DNA from: Prunus persica
Lineage: Eukaryota; Streptophyta; Magnoliopsida; Rosales; Rosaceae
Assembly (NCBI RefSeq): GCF_000346465.2
Contig: NC_034010.1
Location: 19,215,161-19,279,160 of the forward strand
Reading direction: 5' to 3'
Length of the DNA stretch: 64,000 bases
Position 1 is the stretch's first letter, and every line of letters begins with the position of its first letter. This document shows positions 63,486 to 64,000 of the stretch, one piece after another. The notes under the pieces are model-generated. The model was not told the origin of the DNA. It saw only the letters and a program-made list of their open reading frames with translations, and ran no database searches. The position numbers and the translations under genes are program-made.

Positions 63486-64000
63486 GGTATAATAGTAAAT
63501 TTCTCAATTAAGTTTGGGCTGGACATAAATTCGGTTGTGAATACCCAATAGTGGAAACTGGGATCCATCATCATCATCCACAAAAAAAGATCTATGATTT
63601 CCAAATATTACTCCTCACATTGGCTGATTGTGACCACTCTTTATTGGCATTGTTTTTGAATGGTCAGAAAAATAATTCATACTTGCATAGACTGTTTTTG
63701 CTGACAAATGGTGGTTTTGAAACCTAAAGTTAAGTCATTAACACGTACCAAGTTATCTAGAAACTCTTCTGTTTCTTCATTTATTAGAAGTTATATGGCA
63801 AATTTTCTTATCATAGTTTACTTATTTACGTGTTATAATATAAGTAAACGAAACTATCGAGAATACTGCGTATGAATCCCAGTGGCAATGCATGCCAATG
63901 TGAAAACAATAAAGTTTCAAAGTAGTTTTTTTATTTGGAACAATTATTCGGATCCAAAACAAACCAAATTGTCCAGACATTACTACAGGAAATCGTGGAA
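63486..64000. other. Right edge, no recognised feature
   Basis: AT-rich DNA without coding potential or recognised repeats. Confidence 0.4.

Noticed and set aside
1..64000. CRISPR arrays, operons or other prokaryotic systems
   Set aside because: All genes are intron-bearing plant nuclear genes; the only regular repeats are microsatellites and short tandem duplications.

Overview
The window reads as nuclear DNA of a eudicot tree or shrub. Evidence: AT-rich intergenic DNA and introns with GT..AG borders, genes with 3 to 20 exons, plant-only families (SQUAMOSA promoter-binding-like factors, PLAC8/cell-number-regulator, kiwellin), a miR156 target site and a dense load of small plant DNA transposons, SINE-like elements and a Cassandra-type LTR that carries a 5S rRNA-like segment. 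A rosid, possibly Rosaceae, is my best guess from the overall flavour of the proteins; I cannot prove it without a search. Two runs of exactly 100 N (15446-15545 and 62297-62396) are scaffold-gap placeholders.

Layout. 1-12.2 kb: nucleoporin NUP62 (+), a conserved plant protein of unknown function with a C-terminal membrane anchor (-), and a PLAC8/cell number regulator 6-like gene (+). 12.9-15.8 kb: a decayed PIF/Harbinger transposon with a broken transposase, directly followed by a Mutator-like inverted-repeat MITE with a 9-bp target duplication. 16.2-24.1 kb: mitochondrial elongation factor G in 20 exons (+), then a broken kiwellin gene. 25.6-38.1 kb: splicing factor SF3B4 (-), a 3-hydroxyisobutyryl-CoA hydrolase-like gene in 14 exons (-), and a divergent PDRG1-like prefoldin-type gene (+). 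38-64 kb is gene-poor: SPL8 (+) and a second, miR156-targeted SPL gene (-) face each other tail to tail about 7 kb apart, surrounded by MITEs, a Cassandra solo LTR and a 2.2-kb near-perfect palindromic Harbinger-type element.

The genes are mostly unrelated housekeeping functions (nuclear pore, mitochondrial translation, branch-acid degradation, splicing, chaperone) and do not form a pathway. The one functional theme is the SPL pair: one member carries a miR156 site and the other, SPL8, has none visible, as expected for SPL8. SPL8's first intron has two copies of a sequence holding the HD-Zip II site CAATGATTG. The most notable structures are the 2.2-kb palindrome, a SINE whose target duplication copied a splice donor, the Cassandra LTR, and a one-base frameshift in the FG-repeat exon of NUP62. 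I found no convincing new biological system; the findings are structural and regulatory.
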